Below, in pieces: positions 1 to 7,015 of a stretch of 9,501 bases of DNA (position 1 is its first letter; each line of letters opens with the position of its first letter). The notes under the pieces were generated by a model. The model saw nothing but the letters and a program-made list of their open reading frames with translations. It was not told the DNA's origin and did not search any database. Location: assembly GCA_025056955.1 (NCBI GenBank), contig JANWYL010000106.1:1-9501 (forward strand), read 5' to 3'. A program made the position numbers and the translations under genes. This stretch comes from Sandaracinaceae bacterium (GTDB lineage: Bacteria > Myxococcota_A > Polyangia > Polyangiales > Sandaracinaceae).

Positions 1-867
1 AATTTGAGAAGCGATTGAACAATCCACCGCAGCTGCAGAAGCGGTTGATGGTGGTGTGGGAGCGGGTGAAAGTTTAAGGCCAGGGATGAATTGATCGATG
101 CGCACTGGAATCAGCACCCCCCTCGCTTGGATCCGCGCCCTTAGAAGCAGGGATGGAGGGCGGATGTTCCAAAGAAAAACATCGACAGGAGCTTCTTTTC
201 GGTTTTGGCCAAGCTCAAGGATCAGGAGAAAATAGCGGGCTTGGAGCAGGGCGAGAAGGCGTGGCACATCGATTTCGAGGCTCCGGGCAAGCTGTTCGTC
301 AAACACGCGAAGCTTTAAAAAATCGCTCTCCTTTTCAAGGGCCTCTAGCCATTCTTTCTCCAGGAAAAAGCCGCTTTCGTAGAGTCCACGCACTGAAAAG
401 GGAGCAATCCCAAGGCATCGGGTGATGGCGTCTTCCTGCATGGCACGGGCGGCTCGGGCAATTGAAGGTCGGTCCTTCGCTTCGCTTGCTCGAATGCGCA
501 AGTACAACCCGTCACCTTCTCGAAGCCCCGAGATGCGAAGGCGAGGGTCGACGAATTGATTGGTGGCCCCCTCGCGAGCGGCTTGCTCAACCCACGACTC
601 GATCTGGCCTTTGAGGGCATGGTAGCGCATGGAAATTTCAGAAAGCTTGGATTTGTGCACCCCCAGAATCTGCTGGCGCATGGCCTCGATGCGTTGCGTC
701 TCGCGGTAGCGATAGCCCCAAATGAGGAGTGCGGCGGCCAGTATCCCCAAGATCACCCAACGCCAAGGGAAACGTGGCATGTAGGTGGGAAGCTCATCGA
801 AGAACTCGGGGTCTGGTCGAGCTGGTTGCAAATTTGGGCGATCAGAGGGAGGAATTTCAGTGCCCAC
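1..867 (-). CDS. Membrane-anchored protein of unknown function (3' end beyond window)
   Basis: The minus strand stays open from a GTG at 867 through position 1 with no stop (289 codons visible), so the C-terminus is off the left edge. I do not recognise the family. With the GTG start, residues 1-34 are a Pro/Asp/Glu-rich tail. Residues about 35-54 form one hydrophobic segment (WRWVILGILAAALLIWGY) followed by YRYRE, which fits an N-in signal anchor. Residues about 55-100 look like a charged amphipathic helix, and 105-260 look like a mixed alpha/beta soluble domain with motifs such as PVDVFLWNIRP and LLRARIQARGVLIPVRI. A Pro/Ala/Ser/Thr-rich stretch (267-280) precedes DCSIASQI at the edge. An ATG at 780 is the alternative start. 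Neither start has a clear Shine-Dalgarno, and I prefer GTG because the extra 29 codons read like real protein up to an in-frame TAA further upstream. The gene is divergent from mfd. Its reality is well supported by the long open frame and clean membrane segment; its function is unknown. Confidence 0.77.
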   Translation of the reverse strand, partial: MGTEIPPSDRPNLQPARPDPEFFDELPTYMPRFPWRWVILGILAAALLIWGYRYRETQRIEAMRQQILGVHKSKLSEISMRYHALKGQIESWVEQAAREGATNQFVDPRLRISGLREGDGLYLRIRASEAKDRPSIARAARAMQEDAITRCLGIAPFSVRGLYESGFFLEKEWLEALEKESDFLKLRVFDEQLARSLEIDVPRLLALLQARYFLLILELGQNRKEAPVDVFLWNIRPPSLLLRARIQARGVLIPVRIDQFIPGLKLSPAPTPPSTASAAAVDCSIASQI

Positions 868-962
868 AGCTTCGGTTTAGCCGACGCGTTCGGCAAGTGA
901 AAGCCGCGCCAGCCCTTCCAAAAGGCTTGAGCCGAAAGCCCATAGGGGTTAGGCCAAAGGCG

Positions 963-3900
963 ATGGCCAAGCCGTGGAGTGCTGACGAATCGGAGCTGAA
1001 CCCTTTGCCCGAGGCAGAGGGCATCCAGAAGGTGGCAAACGCTTTCGTGTGGGCAGGGCTCATGCGCTCGGCGGTTTCAATTGATGAAGCCCTAAAAGCC
1101 TTTGAGAGCGAAAAGCGGATGGACCTGACTGGCCTCCCCTTGGGGGCAGCTGCCTACTTCATCGCTCGCGCGCAGGAAAAAATCGCTAAACCCTTCGTCG
1201 TGGTCGCTCCTGACAATGACAGTGCACGTGCAGTCGCAAGCGACCTGCGCTTTTTTCGAAGGGGCTTGAGGAAAGAAAAGAAGGAAAAAAGTGGGGAGCA
1301 GGTGCTTGTCCTGCCCGCGCCGGAGATCTCGCCCTATCTCGAGCTCAATGGCGACAGGCGGCTTTCCATGCAACGCATGGCAACCCTCGCTCGCCTCAGC
1401 CGAGATGAGCCGTGGGATGTGCTTGTGGTCTCTGGGCCAGCCCTTCTTCGAAAAAACCCTCCAAAGCAAGCCATCCTTCGTCGTCTGTTCCACGTGAAAA
1501 ACGAAGAGCCCATCGATAGGGAGGGGTTGATCCGAGCCCTTGTGGAGGGGGGCTATCTGCGGGTGCCATTGGTCGAGGATCCTGGCAGTTTTGCTGTCCG
1601 CGGTGGCGTGATCGATGTCTTTCCAGGCGCAAGCACTCACCCTTTCCGTATCGAACTCGATGGCGAGTGGGTGGTCTCGATCAGGCGTTTTGACCCAGAA
1701 GACCAAACAAGCCTCGAGGCTGTAAATGAACTGTTCATCGGCCCTGTGCGGGAAGTGATGCTCGGGCAAGAAGAAATCGCTCGGGCCAAGCGCGCCATTC
1801 GAGACCGCGCAGACGACATGGGAATCCCGACCCGTCAAAGCCGCCTTCTCGTCGACGACATCGAAGCGGGCAGAATGCTGCCTGGCATCGAAGCATTGCT
1901 TCCCGCTTTCTACGGGAGCCTTGAAACGCTCTTTGACCTCATTCCTGGAGATGCCCACTTTGTGCTCTTCGATCCCGTGGCGATCGCGCGAGGGATCGAC
2001 GAAGAAATGCGACGCGTTGAGGCCGATCATCACGTGCGCGTTGAAAAGCACTCGGTTTGTTTTCCGCCTTCCGAGCTTTTCGCCAAAAGCACCTTTGCGG
2101 TGAACCACATCATCGATCACCCATTCGTACTTATCCACAAGGTGATGGTGGGCGGTGAACAAGAGGAGAATGAAGGTGCGTTCAAGGTATTTCTGAGCGG
2201 TGATCCGGAAAAGCTCTATTCACTTGGAGCTGAAGATCACTCATCACTCGCTGCGATGCTCGCCGCCAGACGCGCAAACAGAGGAAAAGAAGATGCACTT
2301 GCCCCCCTCGTCGAAAGGTTAAAAGAATGGAGCGGACTTGGGTTTGAAGTGTGGATCGTTGCACGAAGTCAGTTGCAGGGGGATCGCATTGCAAACATAT
2401 TGCGAGGTGATGGGTTGGTTGTTGATGTTATGGATGGGGGTGGAGAAGGTATACCAAAAACAACCAAAAGGGGGTGTCTTCAAGTCGTTGTGGGTGATTT
2501 GCACAATGGCTTCGTGCTCCCCAAAGAGGCCCTGGTGGTGATCACTGAAGAAGAGATTTTTGGCACGCGCACTCGACGAAAGGGAGCGACTTTTGCAGGA
2601 AAAACAAAGAAAAAGTCAGGTGTTTTCCTCGAGGACCTGCGGGCACTCTCTGTGGGTGATTATGTGGTTCACACCGAGCACGGAATCGGCAGATACCTTG
2701 GGCTTGAAAAGAAGGTGATTGCCCAATCAAAGAGCGACGAAATGATGGGCATCCCCCCAACAGTGATCGAAGTGTTGGTGATTGAGTATGCAGGCGGGGA
2801 TCGATTGTATGTGCCGGTCACCCGCCTTCACCAAGTGCAAAAGTATGCTGGTGCAGAAAGCGCACCCCCCAAGCTCGACCGCCTTGGTGGTCAAAGCTTT
2901 GCCCGCACCAAAGCAAAGGTGCGAAAGCAGGTTCAAGAGCTCGCTGACGAGCTCTTTCGCCTCTACGCCCACCGCCTTGCAGCAAGGCGCCCCGCCTTGC
3001 CCCCTCCTGACCGGAGCTATGCTGAGTTCGAAGCCACCTTCCCATATGAAGAAACCCCAGATCAGCTGCGGGCAATTGAGGAGGTCATGCAAGATCTTGA
3101 GAGCGAAAAACCGATGGATCGGCTGATTTGCGGGGATGTGGGCTTTGGCAAAACCGAAATTGCACTCCGCGCTGCTTTTCGCGTTGCGATGGCGGAGCGG
3201 CAAGTGGCGGTGCTGTGCCCCACCACAGTGCTCGCTCACCAGCACTATCAGACATTCACAAGCCGCATGCAGGGCTATCCCTTGCGGATCGAGCTCCTTT
3301 CGCGCTTTACCGAACGTCAAAGAGAACACGAAATCCTTGCCGGCCTCAAAAGCGGCGCAGTCGATATTGTCATTGGCACGCACCGCTTGCTCTCAAAAGA
3401 CGTGCACTTTAAGAACTTGGGCTTGCTTTGCATCGATGAGGAGCAGCGCTTTGGGGTGGTCCACAAAGAGCGCATCAAGAAACTTCGAGGTGAAGTGGAC
3501 GTTTTGACACTCACAGCCACTCCCATCCCCCGAACCTTGCAACTCGCTTTGGGTGGATTGCGGGACCTTTCGTTGATCACGACCCCTCCGGCCGATCGAC
3601 GCGCCGTGCGTACCTTTGTCACGCGATGGGACGACCACATCATACGGGAGGCCATCCGACGCGAGCTTGCACGCGGAGGGCAAGTGTTTTTTGTCCACAA
3701 CCGCATCGAAAGCCTTTATGAGCGGGCAGCAAGGCTCCAGGAGCTCGTACCAGAGGCCAAAATCGCGATTGCACACGGGCAGCTCAGCGAAGCTGCACTT
3801 GAGCAGACGATGACTGATTTTGTTGCCGGGAAATACGACCTTCTCTGCACGACAGCAATCATTGAGAGCGGCCTCGATATCCCGCGGGCCAATACCATTC

Positions 3901-4700
3901 TCATCGATCGGGCTGACCTTTTTGGACTTGCGCAGCTCTACCAGCTCCGAGGACGTGTCGGGCGCTCTAAAGAGCGGGCCTATTGTTACCTCATCACACC
4001 ACCACCATCGGCGATGACAGATGAAGCGAGAATTCGAATCGAAACGATTGAGCGCTATAGCCACCTTGGTGCAGGCTTCCAGGTGGCCTCTTTGGACATG
4101 GAGCTCCGAGGAGCAGGCGATGTGCTTGGCGTTGAACAAAGCGGAAATGTGGCCCTTGTGGGCTTTGACATGTTCATGCGCATGCTTGAAGAAGCTGTCG
4201 CAGAGCTTCGTGGCGAGCCCATCGTCCCGGAGGTTGATACCGAGCTTTCGCTCGATGTGCCGCTTACAATTCCAGAAAGCTATGTCGATGATGTGGGCTT
4301 GCGCCTCTCTTTCTACAAGAGATTCGCCTCTGCAGAAAGCGAAGAAGAAGTGCTTGAAATCGGCCAAGAGCTGGAAGACCGTTTTGGCCCCCCACCTCAG
4401 GAAGTGCGCACCTACGTGCGTGCGATGAGGCTTCGCCCTGAGCTCCGGGCCCTCCACGTGCTTGGTTGTGAGGCAAACAAAGATCGCGTGGTCTTGCACC
4501 TGCGCGAAGACACTCCTCTTGATCCCGCCAAAGTCATGGAACTCGTCTCAGCCCCAAAAAGCCCATGGCGTCTCCACCCAGACATGAGGCTCGTCCGTCG
4601 CTTTTCGAATGAAATCGAAGGAAGCGGTCTCGATCGCCTCGAGGAAGCCTTGCGTGAGCTCCGCCCCCTCCTTCGCCTTCCTTCCGAAAAAAAGGCCTAA
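963..4700 (+). CDS. mfd: Transcription-repair coupling factor Mfd (TRCF)
   Basis: Mfd is a DNA translocase that binds RNA polymerase stalled at lesions, pushes it off the template and recruits UvrA for nucleotide excision repair. With ATG 963 it has 1245 residues, somewhat longer than the usual 1150-1200. The UvrB-like N-terminal module includes PAPEISPYLELNGDRRL (about 118-134) and RGGVIDVFPG (213-222). The CarD-like RNAP-interaction domain starts near GDYVVHTEHGIGRY (565-578). The RecG-like SF2 motor shows Walker A GDVGFGKTE (724-732), Ia PTTVLAHQH, motif II DEEQ (825-828), motif III TATPIPRT (851-858), motif V SGLDIPRAN and motif VI QLRGRVGRS (994-1002). The C-terminal TRCF domain follows (SYVDDVGLRLSFYKRFAS onward). 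The frame extends upstream to an ATG at 729, but those 78 codons are Arg-rich, unlike Mfd, and overlap the divergent gene. TTAGG (949-953), 9 bases before ATG 963, is a plausible though weak ribosome site. Motor residues look intact. The D2 and RNAP-interaction domains carry the differences described in the findings. Confidence 0.97.
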   Translation: MAKPWSADESELNPLPEAEGIQKVANAFVWAGLMRSAVSIDEALKAFESEKRMDLTGLPLGAAAYFIARAQEKIAKPFVVVAPDNDSARAVASDLRFFRRGLRKEKKEKSGEQVLVLPAPEISPYLELNGDRRLSMQRMATLARLSRDEPWDVLVVSGPALLRKNPPKQAILRRLFHVKNEEPIDREGLIRALVEGGYLRVPLVEDPGSFAVRGGVIDVFPGASTHPFRIELDGEWVVSIRRFDPEDQTSLEAVNELFIGPVREVMLGQEEIARAKRAIRDRADDMGIPTRQSRLLVDDIEAGRMLPGIEALLPAFYGSLETLFDLIPGDAHFVLFDPVAIARGIDEEMRRVEADHHVRVEKHSVCFPPSELFAKSTFAVNHIIDHPFVLIHKVMVGGEQEENEGAFKVFLSGDPEKLYSLGAEDHSSLAAMLAARRANRGKEDALAPLVERLKEWSGLGFEVWIVARSQLQGDRIANILRGDGLVVDVMDGGGEGIPKTTKRGCLQVVVGDLHNGFVLPKEALVVITEEEIFGTRTRRKGATFAGKTKKKSGVFLEDLRALSVGDYVVHTEHGIGRYLGLEKKVIAQSKSDEMMGIPPTVIEVLVIEYAGGDRLYVPVTRLHQVQKYAGAESAPPKLDRLGGQSFARTKAKVRKQVQELADELFRLYAHRLAARRPALPPPDRSYAEFEATFPYEETPDQLRAIEEVMQDLESEKPMDRLICGDVGFGKTEIALRAAFRVAMAERQVAVLCPTTVLAHQHYQTFTSRMQGYPLRIELLSRFTERQREHEILAGLKSGAVDIVIGTHRLLSKDVHFKNLGLLCIDEEQRFGVVHKERIKKLRGEVDVLTLTATPIPRTLQLALGGLRDLSLITTPPADRRAVRTFVTRWDDHIIREAIRRELARGGQVFFVHNRIESLYERAARLQELVPEAKIAIAHGQLSEAALEQTMTDFVAGKYDLLCTTAIIESGLDIPRANTILIDRADLFGLAQLYQLRGRVGRSKERAYCYLITPPPSAMTDEARIRIETIERYSHLGAGFQVASLDMELRGAGDVLGVEQSGNVALVGFDMFMRMLEEAVAELRGEPIVPEVDTELSLDVPLTIPESYVDDVGLRLSFYKRFASAESEEEVLEIGQELEDRFGPPPQEVRTYVRAMRLRPELRALHVLGCEANKDRVVLHLREDTPLDPAKVMELVSAPKSPWRLHPDMRLVRRFSNEIEGSGLDRLEEALRELRPLLRLPSEKKA

Positions 4701-4733
4701 ATTTGTGGAAAATTTGAAACCTTCGAGACTGGA

Positions 4734-4762
4734 TGGTCAAGGGAGAGGCGCATGCCTATTAT
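4734..4762 (+). promoter_or_regulatory. Candidate sigma70-type promoter for the lipoprotein gene
   Basis: A -35-like TGGTCA (4734-4739, four of six matches to TTGACA) lies 17 bases before a -10-like TATTAT (4757-4762, five of six matches to TATAAT). The predicted start near 4769 would leave only about five bases before the ATG at 4774, that is, a nearly leaderless message. This agrees with the lack of a recognisable Shine-Dalgarno there. The call rests on consensus matching only, and read-through from mfd is equally possible. Confidence 0.35.
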
Positions 4763-4768
4763 ACTCCC
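4741..4768. repeat. Imperfect inverted repeat between mfd and the lipoprotein gene
   Basis: The arms GGGAG (4741-4745) and AGGC (4746-4749) pair with GCCT (4754-4757) and CTCCC (4764-4768). The tip loop is GCAT and there is a six-base bulge ATTATA (4758-4763). No T-run follows, so it is a poor intrinsic terminator. The bulge and right arm overlap the candidate -10, so an operator role is possible. It may also be chance, because the stem is interrupted. Confidence 0.3.
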
Positions 4769-4773
4769 AACCG

Positions 4774-6423
4774 ATGAAAACAAATCGCTTGTTTTTAGGG
4801 ATGATTGGCATTTTGCTTTCTGGGTGCGCCCCAGAAAGCTCGATTGAACTCAGCCGTTTCGCCCTCGATGATCCCCTTGGTCTGCTCGATGATGTGCGCG
4901 AGCTCCGTCTCTTTGTGTTTTCTGCATCAACTCACAGTTGCGAGGATGCGACGAGGGGAACGGTTGTACCAGAGGTGCCAACCGACACGCCACCTGGAAG
5001 AACACCCGGCGCCATCGCAGATCTCTTGCTTCCATTGGAAAGTAAGCCAGTTCGGCAAGCAGTTTCTGTCTCACCAGGAAGCTACGTTGCCTACGTCAGG
5101 GGAAAGGGTGATGATCGCACAAGTGGCCTAAGAAATGTGGTGATCGCCCAGGCTTGCGCCAAGGTTGAAAATCTCGCTGCGGGTGAATCAAGGAGTGTCG
5201 TCTTGCGTCTTGTTCCAGTTGTCAACCAAGGGGTATGCGAAGACAACATCCTCAGCCCCGATGAACAATGCACAACACCAATGATGGGTGATTGCGATGC
5301 GATGTGCCGCACCATTCCCTTCGACATCAACATGAGGGGTGCAGGAGTCCAAGAACAACCAAGAGGAGGAGGAACCATCGGAAACCACCGATCGGTTGTG
5401 ACTTTTCTTTCTGAGCGGGTGGACGTGATGCTTCGCCTGCTCGGACCAGATGGGCAGCCTCTCTCAATGCCTGAGTTGCTTCGGGAAGAGCTCAGCCTGA
5501 ATGATGCTTTGACGAGTTCGGGGGTGGCCCGCCTTCTTGGAGTCCCAGTGCGAGCCATTCCTTCTGTGGCGCCAAATGGGCGCATCGCGATAGCAGCGGT
5601 CACACGACAGGCTGACGATTTCAATGTTCGGGTTGTCTTTTTCGACCAGGGGCTCATGGCAGAGGGCCCACCGGTTTCCGTTACCGAGGATGCAGGGCGC
5701 CAGGAGGCAGTGAGTGGCGCTTTCGCGAGTAACGGCGCTTATGTTGCAGCCTGGGTTGATGAGCGCTTAGGGGGCATTGCCGTACGGGCTTTTTCCCCAG
5801 GGTCCAACACCCCTCAAGGGCCTTCGGCGGCGCTTGTGGCAAGGGGAGGCACAGCTCCTGCCATCGCAGGGCTTTCGGATGGAACATTTGCTTTGGCCTT
5901 CGAGCAAGGAGGAAAAACGCATTTCATTCGACTCAACAGCGATGGCAGCCCCACCACAGGAGCAGAACTGGCCTTTCCAGATGGAACGCAAAGCCAAAGC
6001 GCCATTGCGGCACTCCCTGGAGGTGGATTTGTGATCGTCGCACGAGACCCAACAGTCGATGGCTCAGGGGGAGGGATTCGCGCAAGAATTTGGCAAGCGA
6101 ACGGGACTGCCACAGCCCCCTTTGTTGTTAACTCGCGCACGCAGGGAGAACAAAGCTCACCTGCCGTCGCCGCTCACGAAGATCGCATTGCCTTCGTCTA
6201 CGAATCAGAAGGAGGAATTCGTGCCCGTTTCGTTGATTTGACGGGCACTCCTGCATTGAACAGAGAGCGTCCTCCAACCCTTGACGATTTCGTGGTGGCC
6301 CCTGTGGGCACGGAACCGACCATCGTCGCTTCAGGAAGTGGTCCGAGTGCAACTTGGCTCTTTGCTTGGAAAACGCGAGAAGACGGATTTGGAGATATCC
6401 GCGGCCGGCGCATTCCTCGTTGA
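4774..6423 (+). CDS. Predicted outer-membrane lipoprotein with Cys-rich segment and beta-propeller-like repeats
   Basis: The 549-residue product starts at ATG 4774 because this gives a textbook lipoprotein signal: MKTNR, a hydrophobic core, and lipobox LLSG with Cys18. Ala at +2 predicts outer-membrane sorting under the usual Lol rule. The same frame is open upstream to an ATG at 4609 inside mfd, which would bury the signal. Residues 30-150 look like a beta-rich domain (VRELRLFVFSAS, SPGSYVAYVRGKG). Residues 153-178 hold four cysteines (155, 166, 174, 178) in a GVCEDNILSPDEQC context. This recalls the short Cys-rich repeat seen in many myxobacterial secreted proteins, though here it is degenerate. 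From about 262 to the end, strands recur about every 40-55 residues with themes such as GAYVAAWVDERLGGIAVRAF, GGGIRARIW, GGIRARFVDL and WLFAWKTREDGFGDIRGRR, as in beta-propeller-like repeat proteins. No catalytic motif is visible. A surface binding or scaffold role is inference. It lies 73 bp after mfd with no evident functional link. Confidence 0.88.
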   Translation: MKTNRLFLGMIGILLSGCAPESSIELSRFALDDPLGLLDDVRELRLFVFSASTHSCEDATRGTVVPEVPTDTPPGRTPGAIADLLLPLESKPVRQAVSVSPGSYVAYVRGKGDDRTSGLRNVVIAQACAKVENLAAGESRSVVLRLVPVVNQGVCEDNILSPDEQCTTPMMGDCDAMCRTIPFDINMRGAGVQEQPRGGGTIGNHRSVVTFLSERVDVMLRLLGPDGQPLSMPELLREELSLNDALTSSGVARLLGVPVRAIPSVAPNGRIAIAAVTRQADDFNVRVVFFDQGLMAEGPPVSVTEDAGRQEAVSGAFASNGAYVAAWVDERLGGIAVRAFSPGSNTPQGPSAALVARGGTAPAIAGLSDGTFALAFEQGGKTHFIRLNSDGSPTTGAELAFPDGTQSQSAIAALPGGGFVIVARDPTVDGSGGGIRARIWQANGTATAPFVVNSRTQGEQSSPAVAAHEDRIAFVYESEGGIRARFVDLTGTPALNRERPPTLDDFVVAPVGTEPTIVASGSGPSATWLFAWKTREDGFGDIRGRRIPR

Positions 6424-6447
6424 AAAATCAAATTGGCCGATGATGGC

Positions 6448-6477
6448 TTGACCTTGAGCGGCAAGGAGGGGTACATA
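6448..6477 (+). promoter_or_regulatory. Candidate promoter upstream of the helicase operon
   Basis: TTGACC (6448-6453, five of six matches to the -35 consensus) is followed after 18 bases by TACATA (6472-6477, a weak -10). Transcription would then begin near 6484, just downstream of the TTG start candidate at 6482 and of the strong ribosome-site sequence at 6463. Promoter and TTG start therefore cannot both be used as drawn. If this promoter is real, the ATG at 6530 is the start. Confidence 0.35.
6463..6469 (+). promoter_or_regulatory. Strong Shine-Dalgarno-like sequence AAGGAGG
   Basis: AAGGAGG is a full match to the anti-SD of 16S rRNA and the best such site seen upstream of any gene in the window. 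It lies 12 bases before TTG 6482, slightly longer than the preferred spacing, and 60 bases before ATG 6530. It is the main reason for preferring the TTG start. Its first bases pair within a small hairpin: CCTTG (6452-6456), loop AGCGG, CAAGG (6462-6466). Translation could therefore be modulated, but the stem is only 5 bp. Confidence 0.45.
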
Positions 6478-6481
6478 GTAG

Positions 6482-7015
6482 TTGGTACTGCATCAAGTGG
6501 AGGCAGCCCACGAGCAAGAAGCCAGTCGGATGAGTCCTGAAGCGCAATGCATCCCTTCCGTGAAGGGTGGAAGCGTGGCTCCAAAGCCAGCCGAAGACGC
6601 CAAGTTTTCTAAGCTTGGATTCAGGTTGGCAATGGGCTTGTACCTCCTTTTGGCTTCATGGGTCCTCGCTTCAGGTTTCCGATCAGTCATCCCTCAGCTC
6701 TTTTGGGCGGATTTTTCCCAACTCCCAGGACCGTCAACAAAATGCCCAAGCGAATTTCATTCCCTTTTGCAGGCGCTTGAAGTGGCGCCTCAGCTTCCTC
6801 CAGAAGCATGTAAAAAACACTATGAGCAGTGGGATGCGCGTTTTATGGCCTTATCCGAAAAGTGCGGGAAGCACGAAGTTTATCGATTGATTTTGAGAGC
6901 CCGCCATCTCTCAGAGTCAATCGCTTCCCAAAACGATCGAGAGCTGCGTCCACTGATTGAGCAAATCCGCAAGCAAATCGGCCATCCTGGCCCAGATTTT
7001 GGAGATGAAAGATGA
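6482..7015 (+). CDS. Small single-pass membrane protein of unknown function
   Basis: I do not recognise this protein. From TTG 6482 it has 177 residues; from the alternative ATG 6530, 161. A polar N-terminal tail (1-46) is followed by one hydrophobic segment, FRLAMGLYLLLASWVLASGF (47-66). Lys/Arg before it (K41, K44, R48) predicts N-in, C-out topology, placing the remaining 110 residues outside the cytoplasm. That part holds three cysteines (88, 110, 128) and looks helical and charged toward the end (EVYRLILRARHLSESIASQ, RPLIEQIRKQIG). No lipobox, signal-peptidase site or enzymatic motif is visible. Its stop overlaps the start of the helicase gene (ATGA, 7012-7015), so the two are probably co-translated. 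The start is uncertain: TTG has a full Shine-Dalgarno 12 bases upstream, whereas ATG has only a weak AAGAAG. Reality as a gene is supported by the overlap and the clean membrane segment. Confidence 0.72.
   Translation: MVLHQVEAAHEQEASRMSPEAQCIPSVKGGSVAPKPAEDAKFSKLGFRLAMGLYLLLASWVLASGFRSVIPQLFWADFSQLPGPSTKCPSEFHSLLQALEVAPQLPPEACKKHYEQWDARFMALSEKCGKHEVYRLILRARHLSESIASQNDRELRPLIEQIRKQIGHPGPDFGDER

Noticed and set aside
153..900. Plus-strand frames of 90 and 114 codons
   Set aside because: They overlap the much longer minus-strand frame with a clean signal anchor and show no domain or ribosome site.
729..962. Upstream start of mfd at ATG 729
   Set aside because: The 78 extra residues are Arg-rich, unlike known Mfd N-termini, and would overlap the divergent gene by about 140 bp.
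868..962. Divergent promoter pair between gene 1 and mfd
   Set aside because: No -10-like AT-rich hexamer with a fitting -35 could be found on either strand. The short repeat GGCT/AGCC near 924-933 is too small to mean anything.
1092..2162. Long open frame (356 codons) on the minus strand
   Set aside because: It lies wholly inside mfd in the antisense direction, and the product is rich in His, Cys and Phe with no family resemblance. It is a shadow of the coding bias in mfd.
2727..3383. 218-codon minus-strand frame
   Set aside because: It is antisense to the RNAP-interaction and Walker A region of mfd and has a Cys/His-rich, unprotein-like composition.
3393..4499. Long open frame (368 codons) on the minus strand
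   Set aside because: It is antisense to the conserved helicase and C-terminal parts of mfd, whose motifs are all in the plus-strand frame. The minus product has no recognisable motif.
4609..4773. Upstream start of the lipoprotein gene inside mfd
   Set aside because: It would place 55 residues before a perfect lipoprotein signal peptide, which must be N-terminal.
4701..4773. Intrinsic terminator after mfd
   Set aside because: The only inverted repeat has a six-base bulge and no following T-run.
5091..5657. 188-codon minus-strand frame
   Set aside because: It is antisense to the lipoprotein gene. Its Arg/Ser/Thr/Pro-rich composition is typical of a shadow frame.
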